Below the pieces are notes generated by a model that was not told the origin of the DNA, searched no databases, and saw nothing but the letters and a program-made list of their open reading frames with translations. From positions 552,346 through 601,737 of the forward strand of contig NW_008705574.1 of assembly GCF_000186865.1 (NCBI RefSeq): 49,392 bases of DNA, given 5' to 3'. The stretch comes from Aureococcus anophagefferens. Taxonomy: Eukaryota > Sar > Pelagophyceae > Pelagomonadales > Pelagomonadaceae. Shown piece after piece: positions 9,449 to 18,014 of the stretch. A program made the translations under genes and the position numbers. Numbering within the stretch: position 1 is the first letter of the stretch; each line of letters begins with the position of its first letter.

Positions 9449-12172
9449 ATGCCCGTGCAGGTGCACCGCACGGCGACGAACCGCGTGAAGCTCTACCACG
9501 ACGACCTCAAATCCCTGCGCGTCGGCAAGAAGCGCGGCCCGCCCGTGAGCTTCGTCAAGGTCGGCGCGGGCCTCGCGCGCCAGACCATGCACCAGATGTA
9601 CAAGGTGCAGCCCCACGGGGCGACCATCATCAAGAAGTCGACGACAACGGAGCCCGGGGCGCCGGCGGCGGCGCGGCCCGCGGCGCCCGCGGACCGGCCG
9701 CGCGTCGTCGTCGGCCTCGAGGACGACTGGCGGCCCGCGGAGGCCCTGGCGAACGAGACGCACGCCATCTTCGAGTTCGTCGACCTCGAGGTGCTCCAGT
9801 GGGAGTCCAAGGGCCGCAACGCGTCCCTGCCCGTCGTCTTCGAGGTCGCGCGCTACGGGAACCCGGACGTCGCGGCGGACGTGGGCTGGCGGACGGAGAA
9901 CTGCTCCGTGGACCCGCACTTCTACGGGGACCGCGGCGCGGACCTCGAGGGCATCCTGCGCTTCGACCCCGGGGACACGCGCAAGACCATCACGTGCCGG
10001 TTCCCCGACGACCCGACGTACAACTCCGAGACGATGTTCCGCGTGAAGCTCGTGGACATCGTCGAAGTCGGCGACGCCAAGGGCGACGCCATGATCGGCC
10101 ACGCGTCGAAGGCTCGGTGCTACAAGTTGAACACGGAGATCTTCCCCTACGACCGCGACCCGAACGACGAGCGGACGAGCAGCCGGTCCGTCGTCTACGG
10201 CTTCTTGTACGAGATCTACACGATGATGCCGCGGAAGATCGCGCTGTCGCTCCTGCTGCGGTGCGTGCCGGCGCTGGGCTTCATGAGCTACCAGCTGATC
10301 CTCGAGAACGTGCTCGCGACGATGGAGCGCGCGGACCCGGGCGACGACGACGTCGAGCCCTACGGGCGGCCGCGGCGGAAGAAGATCTTGCGGACCATGG
10401 CCCTGGCCTACCTGGCGACCTTCGCCGTGGAGCACGCGGCGGCCAAGTGGGAGCAGTCGCTCAAGCTCGGGGGCACCGCGCTGCGGAATTTGCGAATTTG
10501 CCTCGTGACGGCGACGACCCAGCTGTCCTTCGACGCGCAGGACAAGTACGACCCGGGGGACCTGCCCAAGGTCATGGACCGCGACGCCGCCGACGCCGTC
10601 GACAAGGTCTTCACGCAGTGCCTCGCCACGTACGAGTCCGCGATCGTGCTCCTCGCGCAGCTCTTCGTCGTCGTCTCCGTGCTCGTCTACAACGGCCTCG
10701 CGGAGTTCCTGCCCATCATCGCCGCGCTCGTGGGCTACCTCATGGTCGTCTACGTGTGCACGTTCTCGACGCAGTACGAGAAGAGCTTCGAGGCCATGGA
10801 GCTCGAGGACAATCTCGCGGCGTTCGCGGCGGAGATCGAGAGCAAGCGCCAGCTCATCACGAACTACGCCCGGGGCTGGGCTTTGGGCCACCTCTACGCG
10901 ACGATGCACGAGCAGGGGTCCCGGGCGTCCTTCCTCGCGGCGCGCTACCAGAAGGAGACGCGCCACGCGTTCCGCTGGGGCTCCGTCGCGATGGTCGCCT
11001 TCTTGTACGCGCGCGTGTCCATGAACATCGACCTGTCGCACTTCGTCGTGCTGCTCAACGCCTTCAAGGGCATCGCCGCGGGGCTCGAGTCCATCGCCGC
11101 GGACCTGGGCCAGATCTCGATCGGTCTGGCGGCGCTCCGCAAGGTCGCGGACGCGCTCAACTCGGAGACGCAGCGCACGAAGAAGCTGTCGCTGCTGTCG
11201 GAGCCGCCGACGCGGGAGCGCAACGAGGCGCGGCCGTCGGCCTACGCGGAGCGGCTCGCCGCCTTCGCGGCGTCCTTCGGGGAGGCGGGCCCGCCGGACT
11301 GCATCTTCCTCGAGCACGCGGCCTTCGAGCTCCAGTTCCACGACGAGATCGCCGACGCGATGGTGTCCAAGACGCTCCTCGCGCCGACGCACGCGAAGAT
11401 CGTCCCGGGCGTCATGTGCTCCCTCCTCGACGCGGAGGCCGGCGACTCGGGCAGCGGCAAGTCGTCGCTCCTCCAGCTCCTCGCGGGCGAGATCGCGCCG
11501 ACGTCCGGCCTGGTCTACGTGCCCCCGGGCTACCGCACGTGCCGCGTGCCCGCGCAGCCCCTCATGTTCGACGGCACGTTGATGTACAATTTGCGGCTGT
11601 CGGGCCCGCCGTGCTCGGAGATGACGATCTGGCGCGTCTGCCGCCGCCTGGGCATGTCCGAGGCCATGATCGGCAACCCGAGCTTCGACGTCGGCGCGAA
11701 CGGCTGCCGCATCCCGCTCAGCGACGTCGCCGTCGTCGCGCTCGCGCGCGCGCTCCTGAGCCAGTGCGACTTCCTCTACATCGGCCAGACGCTCGACATG
11801 CTGAGCCCGCCGAAGCTCGAGAGCGTCATGGCGTGCCTGCGCGACTACGTCGACGACCGGGGCTTCCGCTTCGCGGACCTCGGCGGCGACGACGTGCCCC
11901 TCAATCTCCGGCGGAAGAAGCTCATCGTCATCATCACCAAGTCGCCGAACGTCGCGCGCCACTGCCAGCGCCACATGGCGCTCCACGCGGATGGCCGCGT
12001 CACCGTGCACGCCGAGATCCCGGAGACGTGGCGCGCGGTCCACAAAGGGCCGGCCCACGCCGCCGCGGCCGCCATGGCGCCGGACTCCGACGACGAGGCC
12101 GCGGACGGCGGCGCGACGGGCCCCGTCCGCGCGGGCCGCCTCGCGCCCATCGCCGCGGTCGCGCCCATCTAA
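9449..12172 (+). CDS. Calx-beta domain fused to a divergent ABC half-transporter, 907 aa
   Basis: Domain order: a ~95-residue basic, Ala-rich N-terminus; a Calx-beta-like domain at about 100-215 (IFEFVDLEVLQW start, FDPGDTRKTITCRFPDD, then the FRVKLVDIVEVGDAK strand); an ABC exporter-type membrane domain at about 250-600 with several hydrophobic helices; and a nucleotide-binding domain with Walker A GDSGSGKSS at about 665 and a Q-loop-like AQPLMFDGTLMYNL. The signature helix is degenerate (PLSDVAVVALARAL instead of LSGGQ). The Walker B region reads CDFLYIGQTLDM, lacking the usual Asp-Glu. ATP binding is plausible; hydrolysis is doubtful unless a partner supplies it. Calx-beta domains bind Ca2+ in exchangers, so Ca2+-controlled transport is conceivable but unproven. 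The gene is intronless, and its last codons lie in a 79-bp tandem duplication. Confidence 0.8.
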   Translation: MPVQVHRTATNRVKLYHDDLKSLRVGKKRGPPVSFVKVGAGLARQTMHQMYKVQPHGATIIKKSTTTEPGAPAAARPAAPADRPRVVVGLEDDWRPAEALANETHAIFEFVDLEVLQWESKGRNASLPVVFEVARYGNPDVAADVGWRTENCSVDPHFYGDRGADLEGILRFDPGDTRKTITCRFPDDPTYNSETMFRVKLVDIVEVGDAKGDAMIGHASKARCYKLNTEIFPYDRDPNDERTSSRSVVYGFLYEIYTMMPRKIALSLLLRCVPALGFMSYQLILENVLATMERADPGDDDVEPYGRPRRKKILRTMALAYLATFAVEHAAAKWEQSLKLGGTALRNLRICLVTATTQLSFDAQDKYDPGDLPKVMDRDAADAVDKVFTQCLATYESAIVLLAQLFVVVSVLVYNGLAEFLPIIAALVGYLMVVYVCTFSTQYEKSFEAMELEDNLAAFAAEIESKRQLITNYARGWALGHLYATMHEQGSRASFLAARYQKETRHAFRWGSVAMVAFLYARVSMNIDLSHFVVLLNAFKGIAAGLESIAADLGQISIGLAALRKVADALNSETQRTKKLSLLSEPPTRERNEARPSAYAERLAAFAASFGEAGPPDCIFLEHAAFELQFHDEIADAMVSKTLLAPTHAKIVPGVMCSLLDAEAGDSGSGKSSLLQLLAGEIAPTSGLVYVPPGYRTCRVPAQPLMFDGTLMYNLRLSGPPCSEMTIWRVCRRLGMSEAMIGNPSFDVGANGCRIPLSDVAVVALARALLSQCDFLYIGQTLDMLSPPKLESVMACLRDYVDDRGFRFADLGGDDVPLNLRRKKLIVIITKSPNVARHCQRHMALHADGRVTVHAEIPETWRAVHKGPAHAAAAAMAPDSDDEAADGGATGPVRAGRLAPIAAVAPI

Positions 12173-12311
12173 CCGAGGGGCTGTGCGGCTTGGTCGACGC
12201 TCGCGAGCGGGGATTATGTGAAGCGCGGCGCCCGCGGTCGCGCCCATCTAACCACGGGGCTGTGCGGCTCGGTCGACGCTCGCGAGCGGGGATTATGTGA
12301 AGCGCGGCGCG
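12154..12311. repeat. 79-bp tandem duplication spanning the ABC gene stop
   Basis: Two copies (12154-12232 and 12233-12311) start with CGCGGTCGCGCCCATCTAAC and differ at only a few positions. The first copy holds the last codons and the stop of the ABC fusion gene. The second repeats that coding tail in the 3' flank, where it is not translated. It lies between convergent genes. Confidence 0.9.
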
Positions 12312-12331
12312 GGGGAACGGGCGCGGCGCCC

Positions 12332-13066
12332 CTAGAGCGCGGTGCGGAGGCGGACCGTGCGGGACTTCTGCTTCTTGCCGCCGCCGAAGAACTTCTGGGC
12401 CGCGAGGCTCGCGAGGTCCTCGGACGACTGGGACTTCTTCTTGTCCTTGAGCGACGCGCCGCGCCGGCTGCCGTTGAGGGGCGCGAGCGCGAAGCGGACC
12501 GCGTGGAGCGGCAGGGCGAACACGTTCAGCACGTTCCAGAGCGGCTCGGCGGCGACGTCGCCCGTCGCCACCTCGACGCCCGGGTAGGAGAAGGACGCGC
12601 CCGTCAGCGATAGCTCGCGGTCGTAGAAGAGCAGGTGCGCGAGCGCCGCGAAGGCCAGGAACGGGAAGGGCAGCAGCGCGGCCTCGGCGTCGTCGTCGAG
12701 GCCGTCGAGGTAGGGCGCGAGGGACTGGCGCTCCGCGGCCGCCGGCGGGCCGGGCGTCGGCGGCGCGCCGTAGACGAACGGCTCGTCCTCGTCGAGCGCG
12801 CCGACGGCCTCGGCGACGAACTTGAAGGCGCCGTAGGGCACGAGCGGGTCGTCGTCGGGCCCGTCCGGGGGGGCGCTCGACGAGCCCTGCGCGTCGCCGT
12901 CCACGGCGAAGGTCTCGTAGGAGTCGCCCAGCGGGGCGGCGACGCCGGCGAGGACGTTGCACAGCCAGGCGAAGTGGAGGTAGGGCACGAGCTCCGGCGC
13001 GTCGTCGTCGCGCTGGGGCTTGGCCGGGGCCGCGGGGGCGTAGTCCTCGAAGAGCGTGGGGTCCAT
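12332..13066 (-). CDS. Hypothetical protein, 244 aa
   Basis: I do not recognise this protein. The ATG at 13066 (MDPTLFEDYAP) is preferred over an upstream in-frame alternative start because the upstream part has shadow-like composition. The N-terminal half is acidic and Pro-rich, with a hydrophobic LVPYLHFAWLCNVLAG segment. The middle has ALLPFPFLAFAALAHLLFYD, which could be a membrane helix. The C-terminal ~50 residues are strongly basic (SLKDKKKS, GGGKKQKSRTVRLR). The gene lies convergent to the ABC fusion and downstream of the EF-hand-like gene on the same strand. Function is unknown. Confidence 0.6.
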   Translation of the reverse strand: MDPTLFEDYAPAAPAKPQRDDDAPELVPYLHFAWLCNVLAGVAAPLGDSYETFAVDGDAQGSSSAPPDGPDDDPLVPYGAFKFVAEAVGALDEDEPFVYGAPPTPGPPAAAERQSLAPYLDGLDDDAEAALLPFPFLAFAALAHLLFYDRELSLTGASFSYPGVEVATGDVAAEPLWNVLNVFALPLHAVRFALAPLNGSRRGASLKDKKKSQSSEDLASLAAQKFFGGGKKQKSRTVRLRTAL

Positions 13067-13286
13067 GGGCGTCGGTGGGGTCGGGGCGAGAGCGACACAG
13101 AACAGCAGAGCTTGCAGCTGATCAGAGCTTCCTGAAGTCGGTGCGCCAATCGACCGCGTCCAAATCGAGGCCGATACGGCGGTCGATACGGCGGTGCAGC
13201 TCGAAGGCCTGCTCGACGCCGCGGCGACGCAAGTCGCGACGCCGCGCACCCCCACACCCGCCCGCGACGCCGCCACTACAACGGAC

Positions 13287-15589
13287 TCACGCCTCCTCCC
13301 CTCCGGCGTCGTCCTCGTCGGTCGTCGTGCGCGCCGTCGACGCGACCTTGGTCGGCGGCGGCGCGGGCGCGGCCGGCTTCATGGCGTGGAAGAACGCCTC
13401 GCGCCAGTCGCTCCGCCGGTGGTGGGGCAGCAGCGGGTCGTCGTCGAATTCCGCGTCGACGCGCAGCGTCGGGTCCGTCGCCTTGGCGATCGTCGCGTTC
13501 TGCTGGCGCCGGCGGAGGACGGCCGGGAGCACGTGCGCGGCGACGGCCTTGTGGTCCTGGACGTAGGTGGAATGCTGCCGCGAGAAGGGGTCGAAGGCCT
13601 CGTCGTCGTCGGCGCGGAGGCGGCTCTGGACGTCGATCTCGACGCGGTGCGCCGCCTTGCGCGCCTCCGCGAGCCAGCGGTCGATCTCCGTGACCTCGAT
13701 CGCGCCGTGGCCCGCCGCGTCCATGGCCCGGAAGGCCTCGACGACGAAGGACCGCTTCGGGAGCTCGACGCGCGCCTGGAGCGACGCCTGCACGAGCAGG
13801 AACTGGAACTCGTTGAGCCCGAGCCAGCCGTCCGTGTTGGCCATGCCCTTGGTCTGGCGGACGAGGTCGAGCACGCGCCAGCGCCGCTTCTGCATGAACC
13901 TGGCCAGCGCGCGGAGCTTCGACAGGAGGTCCGACCGCGACAGGCGCCCGTCGGAGCTTTCCGCCGGCGCCGCCGCGCGGGGCGACGCCGCGCGCCGGCG
14001 CTTCGGGGGCTGGTACGACGCCGCGTAGGCGCCGACGACGAACGCCGCGTCGCGGACCGTGCCGTCGTCCAAACAGCGGAGGAGCCGCGGCTTCCGCCGC
14101 GCGCGCTTGATGGCGTTGGACAGCTCGCGGATCGTCACGTGCGTGCCGTCGCCCTCGGCGCCCAGCGACGCGACGACGAGGCGCACGGACGCGTCGGGCA
14201 GGTGGCGGCCGACGGAGCGCAGGATGGCCGCGAACTCGTCCGCGGCGAAGCGGCCGTCGAAGAAGTCCGTCACCGGCGGGCTGTGGATGGAGCCCCGGCC
14301 CACGCCCGGGTCCACGCCCGAGTGGATGCCCCGGTGCTTCTGCGACCCGATGCGCTTCTCGTTGCCCGCGCGGCGGAGCGCGTCGATGGCCCGGAGCCCG
14401 CCGTGCGACGTGAGGTGCTCGTCGAGGTCGACGACGCAGCGGTCGCCGAGGATCTCCAGCGCGACGCCCGGCGCCATGGCCGGCGGCCGCGACCGCCGGC
14501 TCGGGGGCACGACGGGCGTCTCGTCGCCCCGGAGCTTCAGCGGCGGCCGCCGCGGGTCCGACGACGCCGCGAGCGGCTTTTGCGCCGTCGGCGGCGCGCC
14601 CGCGGAGAGCGCGAGGTCGTCGCGGTCGCCGCTCGTGAGCGCGCGCGGCGCGAACTTCTGGCCCGAGCCCCGGGTCCGCGCCGGCCCGCGCGTCGCGACC
14701 GCCGTCCGCGGCGACCCGTCGTCGGGCCCGCGCGACGCGACCGCCGTCCGCGGCGACGCGACCGCCGTCCGCGGCGACGCGTCGCTCCGCGCGGTCCGCG
14801 GCGACTCCCGCGCGGTCCGCGGCCGGCCCGTCGGCGGCCGCGGCGACGGCGTGCGCAGCACGAGGTGGTTCTGCTTCGTCGTCGGCGCCGCGGGCTTCTC
14901 CGCCATGGCCTCGATGCGCGCGGCGGTTTCGTCGTCGAGCGCGAGGCGCGCGTACGCGGCGGCCGCGCCTGGGCAGCACGAGGGTGATTCAACGTCGATT
15001 CAACATGAGTGTTCCGCGCGCGCGCGTTCCGGGAAAAGCGCCCACGCTTCGAGGCCGTTCCGAGAGATGATCGCTCGTCCAAGATTTAGCCGAAACGAGT
15101 GGAAAACGGCCGAGATATGAGCCTTTGAAGTTGGGAATTTCGCTCTCTCGTGCTGCCCTGGGCCGCGCCGAGCACGAGCGCCGCGTCCTCCTCGGGGATC
15201 GCCGCCGCGCCCGGCGGGCCGGGCGTCCGCGCGCGCGCGGCGTCGACGGCGGCGCGCCACGACGGCACCTCCTCGGCCGCGCGCTCGCTGAGCGCGGTCG
15301 ACGGCCGCAGCGCCGTCGCGCCGGTCGACGGCCGCTTCGTGGCGCCGGTCGACGGCCGCCGCGTGCCGCTCGTCGACGGCCGCTTCGTGGCGCCCGTCGT
15401 CGGCCGCAGCGCCGTCGCGCCCGTCGACGGCCGCTTCGTCCCGGCCGTCGACGGCCGCGCGGTGGACTGCCGCGCCGTCGAGGGCGGTGCATCGTCGCTC
15501 TTCCGCGCCGTCGCGGGCCGCTCCGCGGCGCGCGACGCGGCGTACATGGCCGGAGGCACGGGCTGCAACCCGGAGAAGAGCATGCTCAT
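13287..15589 (-). CDS. EF-hand-like protein with Thr/Pro repeat N-terminus, about 704 aa, split by an introner intron
   Basis: Exons are 15589-15157 and 14968-13287, joined in phase 1 over the introner. The start is uncertain: the ATG at 15589 (MSMLFSGLQP) is chosen, while one at 15706 in the same frame adds 39 residues. The N-terminal part holds about seven 8-9-residue repeats of the type KRPSTGAT, encoded by a 24/27-bp minisatellite, followed by a disordered Arg/Ser/Thr/Pro region. The C-terminal half is folded and helical, with EF-hand-like sections: FDGRFAADEFAAILRSVG, NTDGWLGLNEFQFLLVQA and MDAAGHGAIEVTEIDRWL. The last has Asp and Gly at loop positions but is not a perfect Ca2+ loop. It resembles large cytoskeletal or flagellar EF-hand proteins of algae. 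The precise function is unknown. Confidence 0.72.
14969..15160 (-). mobile_element. Introner element, family A copy 2 (intron 14969-15156)
   Basis: This 192-bp element is flanked by GGCCGCGC at 14961-14968 and 15161-15168. Ends on the plus strand are CTGGGCAGCACGAG and CTCGTGCTGCCCTG. The host gene is on the minus strand, and the element core is in sense with it. The inferred intron is GC-AG, 188 nt, phase 1, and adds 12 nt, so GAA becomes GAAQGAA in the protein. Confidence 0.95.
15297..15470. repeat. 24/27-bp coding minisatellite
   Basis: The motif GTCGACGGCCGC (one copy GTCGTCGGCCGC) starts at 15297, 15324, 15348, 15372, 15396, 15423 and 15447, so units are 24 or 27 bp. On the minus strand they encode 8-9-residue Thr/Pro/Arg/Lys repeats in the EF-hand-like protein. 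All spacings are multiples of three. Confidence 0.9.
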
Positions 15590-15887
15590 AGCTCCCGCCG
15601 ACGCGGCTGGGCTGGGATGCCTGTCCACCAAGCGCGGGAGATGAAACTGATGAGGCGGTGAGCACTTCAGCATCTCTTCATCATCAGCCTCGCTGACTCG
15701 GGGCAAGCATGGCTCGCGCGCGCCTGCGAAGGTGACGTGCTCGCCGTCACAGCGCTACTCTTTAAGCCGCGTGCCACACGGCCGCACGCGTGCCACACGG
15801 CCGCAATCCTCAGCGCGCGTGCTGCAGACGCGCAGCCCTGCCTGTGCAGCAGCCTGCTAGCACAGCAATCGCGCCTCACCCAACGCG
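15590..15887. promoter_or_regulatory. Divergent promoter region of the EF-hand-like gene and HDAC gene
   Basis: The interval between the two starts contains a tandem near-repeat of GCGTGCCACACGGCCGCA at about 15770-15806 and a TTTAAG sequence just 5' of it. If the EF-hand-like protein starts at 15706 instead, the region shrinks to 15707-15887. The regulatory role is inferred from position only. Confidence 0.4.
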
Positions 15888-16907
15888 ATGCTACGTAGAA
15901 CCTGCGCGCTGCTGGCCGTGCGGCGGGCGCGCGGCCTGGCGACGCGGCCCGTCTTCTACTACAACGACGTCTGGGAATTCCCGCTGCCGGAGAACCACCG
16001 CTTCCCCATGGCCAAGTACCGCCTCGTCCGCGAGGCGCTCCAGGCCGAGGGCGTCGCCGCGGCCTTCGAACCGTCGCCGCTCGCGTCCCTCACGGACCTG
16101 ACGACGACGCACTGCCGGGGATATTGCGAGCGCTTCGTCGGCGGCAAGCTCACGGCGGCCGAGAACCGCAACATCGGCTTCCCGTGGAGCCCCGCGGGCG
16201 TCAACCGCGCGCTCTCGTCGACGGGCGGCACCGTCGCCGCCGCGCGCGCCGTCGCCGACGCGCGGCGCGCCGGCGGCGGGCTCCGGGTCGCGGGCCACGT
16301 CGCCGGCGGCACGCACCACGCGTTCTTCGACCGCGGCGAGGGCTTCTGCGTCTTCTCGGACATCGCCGTCGCCGCGAACGTGCTGCTGCGCGACTACGGC
16401 GACGTCGTCGAGAAGATCCTCGTCGTCGACGTCGACGTGCACCAGGGCAACGGCAACGCGAAGCTCTTCGAGGGCGCGCCCGCCGTGACGACGTTCTCCA
16501 TGCACTGCGACGGCAACTACTTCTCCGAGAAGCGCGCGAGCGACGTCGACGTCGAGGTCCCCGCGGGCGCGGGCGACGGCGAGTACCTGCGCCTGCTCAA
16601 GAGCTACGTGCAGATGCTCGCCGGCGGCGGCGCCGACGTCGTCTTCCTGCAGGCGGGCGTCGACCCCTCGGAGCACGACCGCCTCGGCAAGCTCCGCCTC
16701 ACGGCCGACGGCCTCCGGCGGCGCAACAAGTTGCTCCTCGACGCGTTCCTGCGCAAGGGGGCCTCCGTCGTCGTCACCATGGGCGGCGGCTACCCGAAGA
16801 ACCTCGACCCGGCGTCGCCCGAGTACCGCGCGATCGTCGAGGCCCACGCGGACGTGTACCGCGAGGCCGCAGCGGCGAGCGCGAGGCATAACGACGCTAG
16901 TTCTTAA
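15888..16907 (+). CDS. Class IV (HDAC11-like) histone deacetylase family protein with organelle-type leader, 339 aa
   Basis: The arginase/deacetylase fold motifs are clear: THHAFFDRGEGFCVFSDIAVA at about 143-163 holds the catalytic His pair and the tail of the active-site loop. VDVDVHQGNGNA at about 179-190 supplies zinc ligands Asp and His. AGVDPSEHDRLG near 265 and MGGGYP near 305 close the site. The FFDRGEGFCVFSDIA form with VDVHQGNG is typical of the HDAC11/bacterial class IV-like group. The first ~20 residues (MLRRTCALLAVRRARGLAT) are basic and Arg-rich without acidic residues, like a mitochondrial presequence. The enzyme may therefore act in an organelle rather than on histones. Family members remove acetyl or longer acyl groups from lysine or small molecules. 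The gene is intronless. Confidence 0.88.
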   Translation: MLRRTCALLAVRRARGLATRPVFYYNDVWEFPLPENHRFPMAKYRLVREALQAEGVAAAFEPSPLASLTDLTTTHCRGYCERFVGGKLTAAENRNIGFPWSPAGVNRALSSTGGTVAAARAVADARRAGGGLRVAGHVAGGTHHAFFDRGEGFCVFSDIAVAANVLLRDYGDVVEKILVVDVDVHQGNGNAKLFEGAPAVTTFSMHCDGNYFSEKRASDVDVEVPAGAGDGEYLRLLKSYVQMLAGGGADVVFLQAGVDPSEHDRLGKLRLTADGLRRRNKLLLDAFLRKGASVVVTMGGGYPKNLDPASPEYRAIVEAHADVYREAAAASARHNDASS

Positions 16908-17604
16908 GGCGCGCCGCGAGGGCCGCGCCGACGATCGCGCCGACGACGGCGAACGCGGCGCCGGGGAACTTGCGGGACTCGCCGGCGCACGAGCGCGCGA
17001 GGGCCTCGTGCTCGTCGATGGCGTGGCCGTAGGCCGCGGCGTCCCAGGGGTAGCAGTTCCAATGATCCGCGACGTGCTCGCAGGCGATGTAGGTGACGTC
17101 CTGCGGGACCGCGCCGCGTTTCGGCTTGCGCTTGTTGTGGACGACGAGGACGGCGACGGCCGCGGGCGCGTTGCGCCGGCGCAGCTCCTCGACGGCGTAC
17201 TGGAGCGTCGTGCGCGTGTCGTCGACCTCGTCGACGATGAGCACGCGGCGCCCGCGGACGAGCGTGCCGAAGCCGCTGCCCTCGTCGAACCACTGCTTGA
17301 GCTCGACCGTGTCGCGCGCGGTCTTCGTCGCGTCGTCGTAGAGCTCGAGGCTGACGGCGAGGATGGGCACGGCGCACTCGGTCCGGAGCATGCGCGCGGG
17401 GATGAAGCCGCCGCCGCCGATGGCCACGATGACGTCGGGCCCGAAGGCCTTGACGCGCGGCACGGCCGAGGACACGGCGGACGCGATGTCGGCGTAAGAG
17501 AAGTAGACTTTCCCGTCCGGGGCTAACTTGCGCTCGACGGTCGCGCCGTCGCCGCGCCACATGGCTTTCGCCGCGCCCGCGGCCGCGGAGATCCAGAAGG
17601 CCAT
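16897..17604 (-). CDS. Hypoxanthine/xanthine phosphoribosyltransferase-like, 235 aa, tail-anchored
   Basis: A type I phosphoribosyltransferase transfers phosphoribose from PRPP to a purine base. VLIVDEVDDTRTTL at about 118-131 is the PRPP-binding loop (two acidic residues, then D-x-x-x-T). AIGGGGFIPARMLRT near 61-75 is the other conserved loop. The sequence around SLELYDD and the C-terminal WNCYPWD resemble yeast XPT1-type xanthine/hypoxanthine enzymes. The start is the ATG at 17604; an in-frame ATG at 17562 (MWRGDG) would remove 14 residues and fits some relatives better. The last ~20 residues form a hydrophobic helix (AAFAVVGAIVGAALAA) followed by RLKN, which looks like a tail anchor and is unusual for the family. 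It converges with HDAC; the two stops overlap by about 10 bases. Confidence 0.82.
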   Translation of the reverse strand: MAFWISAAAGAAKAMWRGDGATVERKLAPDGKVYFSYADIASAVSSAVPRVKAFGPDVIVAIGGGGFIPARMLRTECAVPILAVSLELYDDATKTARDTVELKQWFDEGSGFGTLVRGRRVLIVDEVDDTRTTLQYAVEELRRRNAPAAVAVLVVHNKRKPKRGAVPQDVTYIACEHVADHWNCYPWDAAAYGHAIDEHEALARSCAGESRKFPGAAFAVVGAIVGAALAARLKN

Positions 17605-18014
17605 TGGAGAGAGTCGGCCGGGAGAGGAGGATTTCTCAGCTCACATAAGACAATCAAACTGCAATTTGAGGTTCAACACGCGGGTCCAGCCCAAGGAGGT
17701 CCGATGGGCAGCCTCTGCAGCGCCGCGGCTACCCCAGAATGAGCCGACGCGCTGGNNNNNNNNNNNNNNNNNNNNNNNNNNNNNNNNNNNNNNNNNNNNN
17801 NNNNNNNNNNNNNNNNNNNNNNNNNNNNNNNNNNNNNNNNNNNNNNNNNNNNNNNNNNNNNNNNNNNNNNNNNNNNNNNNNNNNNNNNNNNNNNNNNNNN
17901 NNNNNNNNNNNNNNNNNNNNNNNNNNNNNNNNNNNNNNNNNNNNNNNNNNNNNNNNNNNNNNNNNNNNNNNNNNNNNNNNNNNNNNNNNNNNNNNNNNNN
18001 NNNNNNNNNNNNNN
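17605..18014. other. Intergenic stretch plus assembly gap
   Basis: Bases 17756-18014 are N (259 positions), so the assembly is broken here. The ~150 bases before the gap show no confident gene; on the minus strand they are the upstream region of the phosphoribosyltransferase. The start of the DUF3431 gene probably lies in or near the gap. Confidence 0.9.

Noticed and set aside
8750..12247. A 1,165-codon open frame on the minus strand opposite the ABC fusion gene
   Set aside because: It is Arg/His/Leu-rich with no domain signature and mirrors the codon structure of the plus-strand gene; long antisense frames are expected at this GC content.
13085..13286. An upstream exon for the 244-aa hypothetical protein
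   Set aside because: The in-frame extension to 13276 starts at an upstream codon but is composed of shadow-like sequence and contains no recognisable leader.
14660..14835. Further introner or transposon in the GCGACCGCCGTCCGCGGCGA-type repeats
   Set aside because: They are in frame and encode the disordered Arg/Ser/Thr/Pro part of the EF-hand-like protein; no inverted ends or target duplication.
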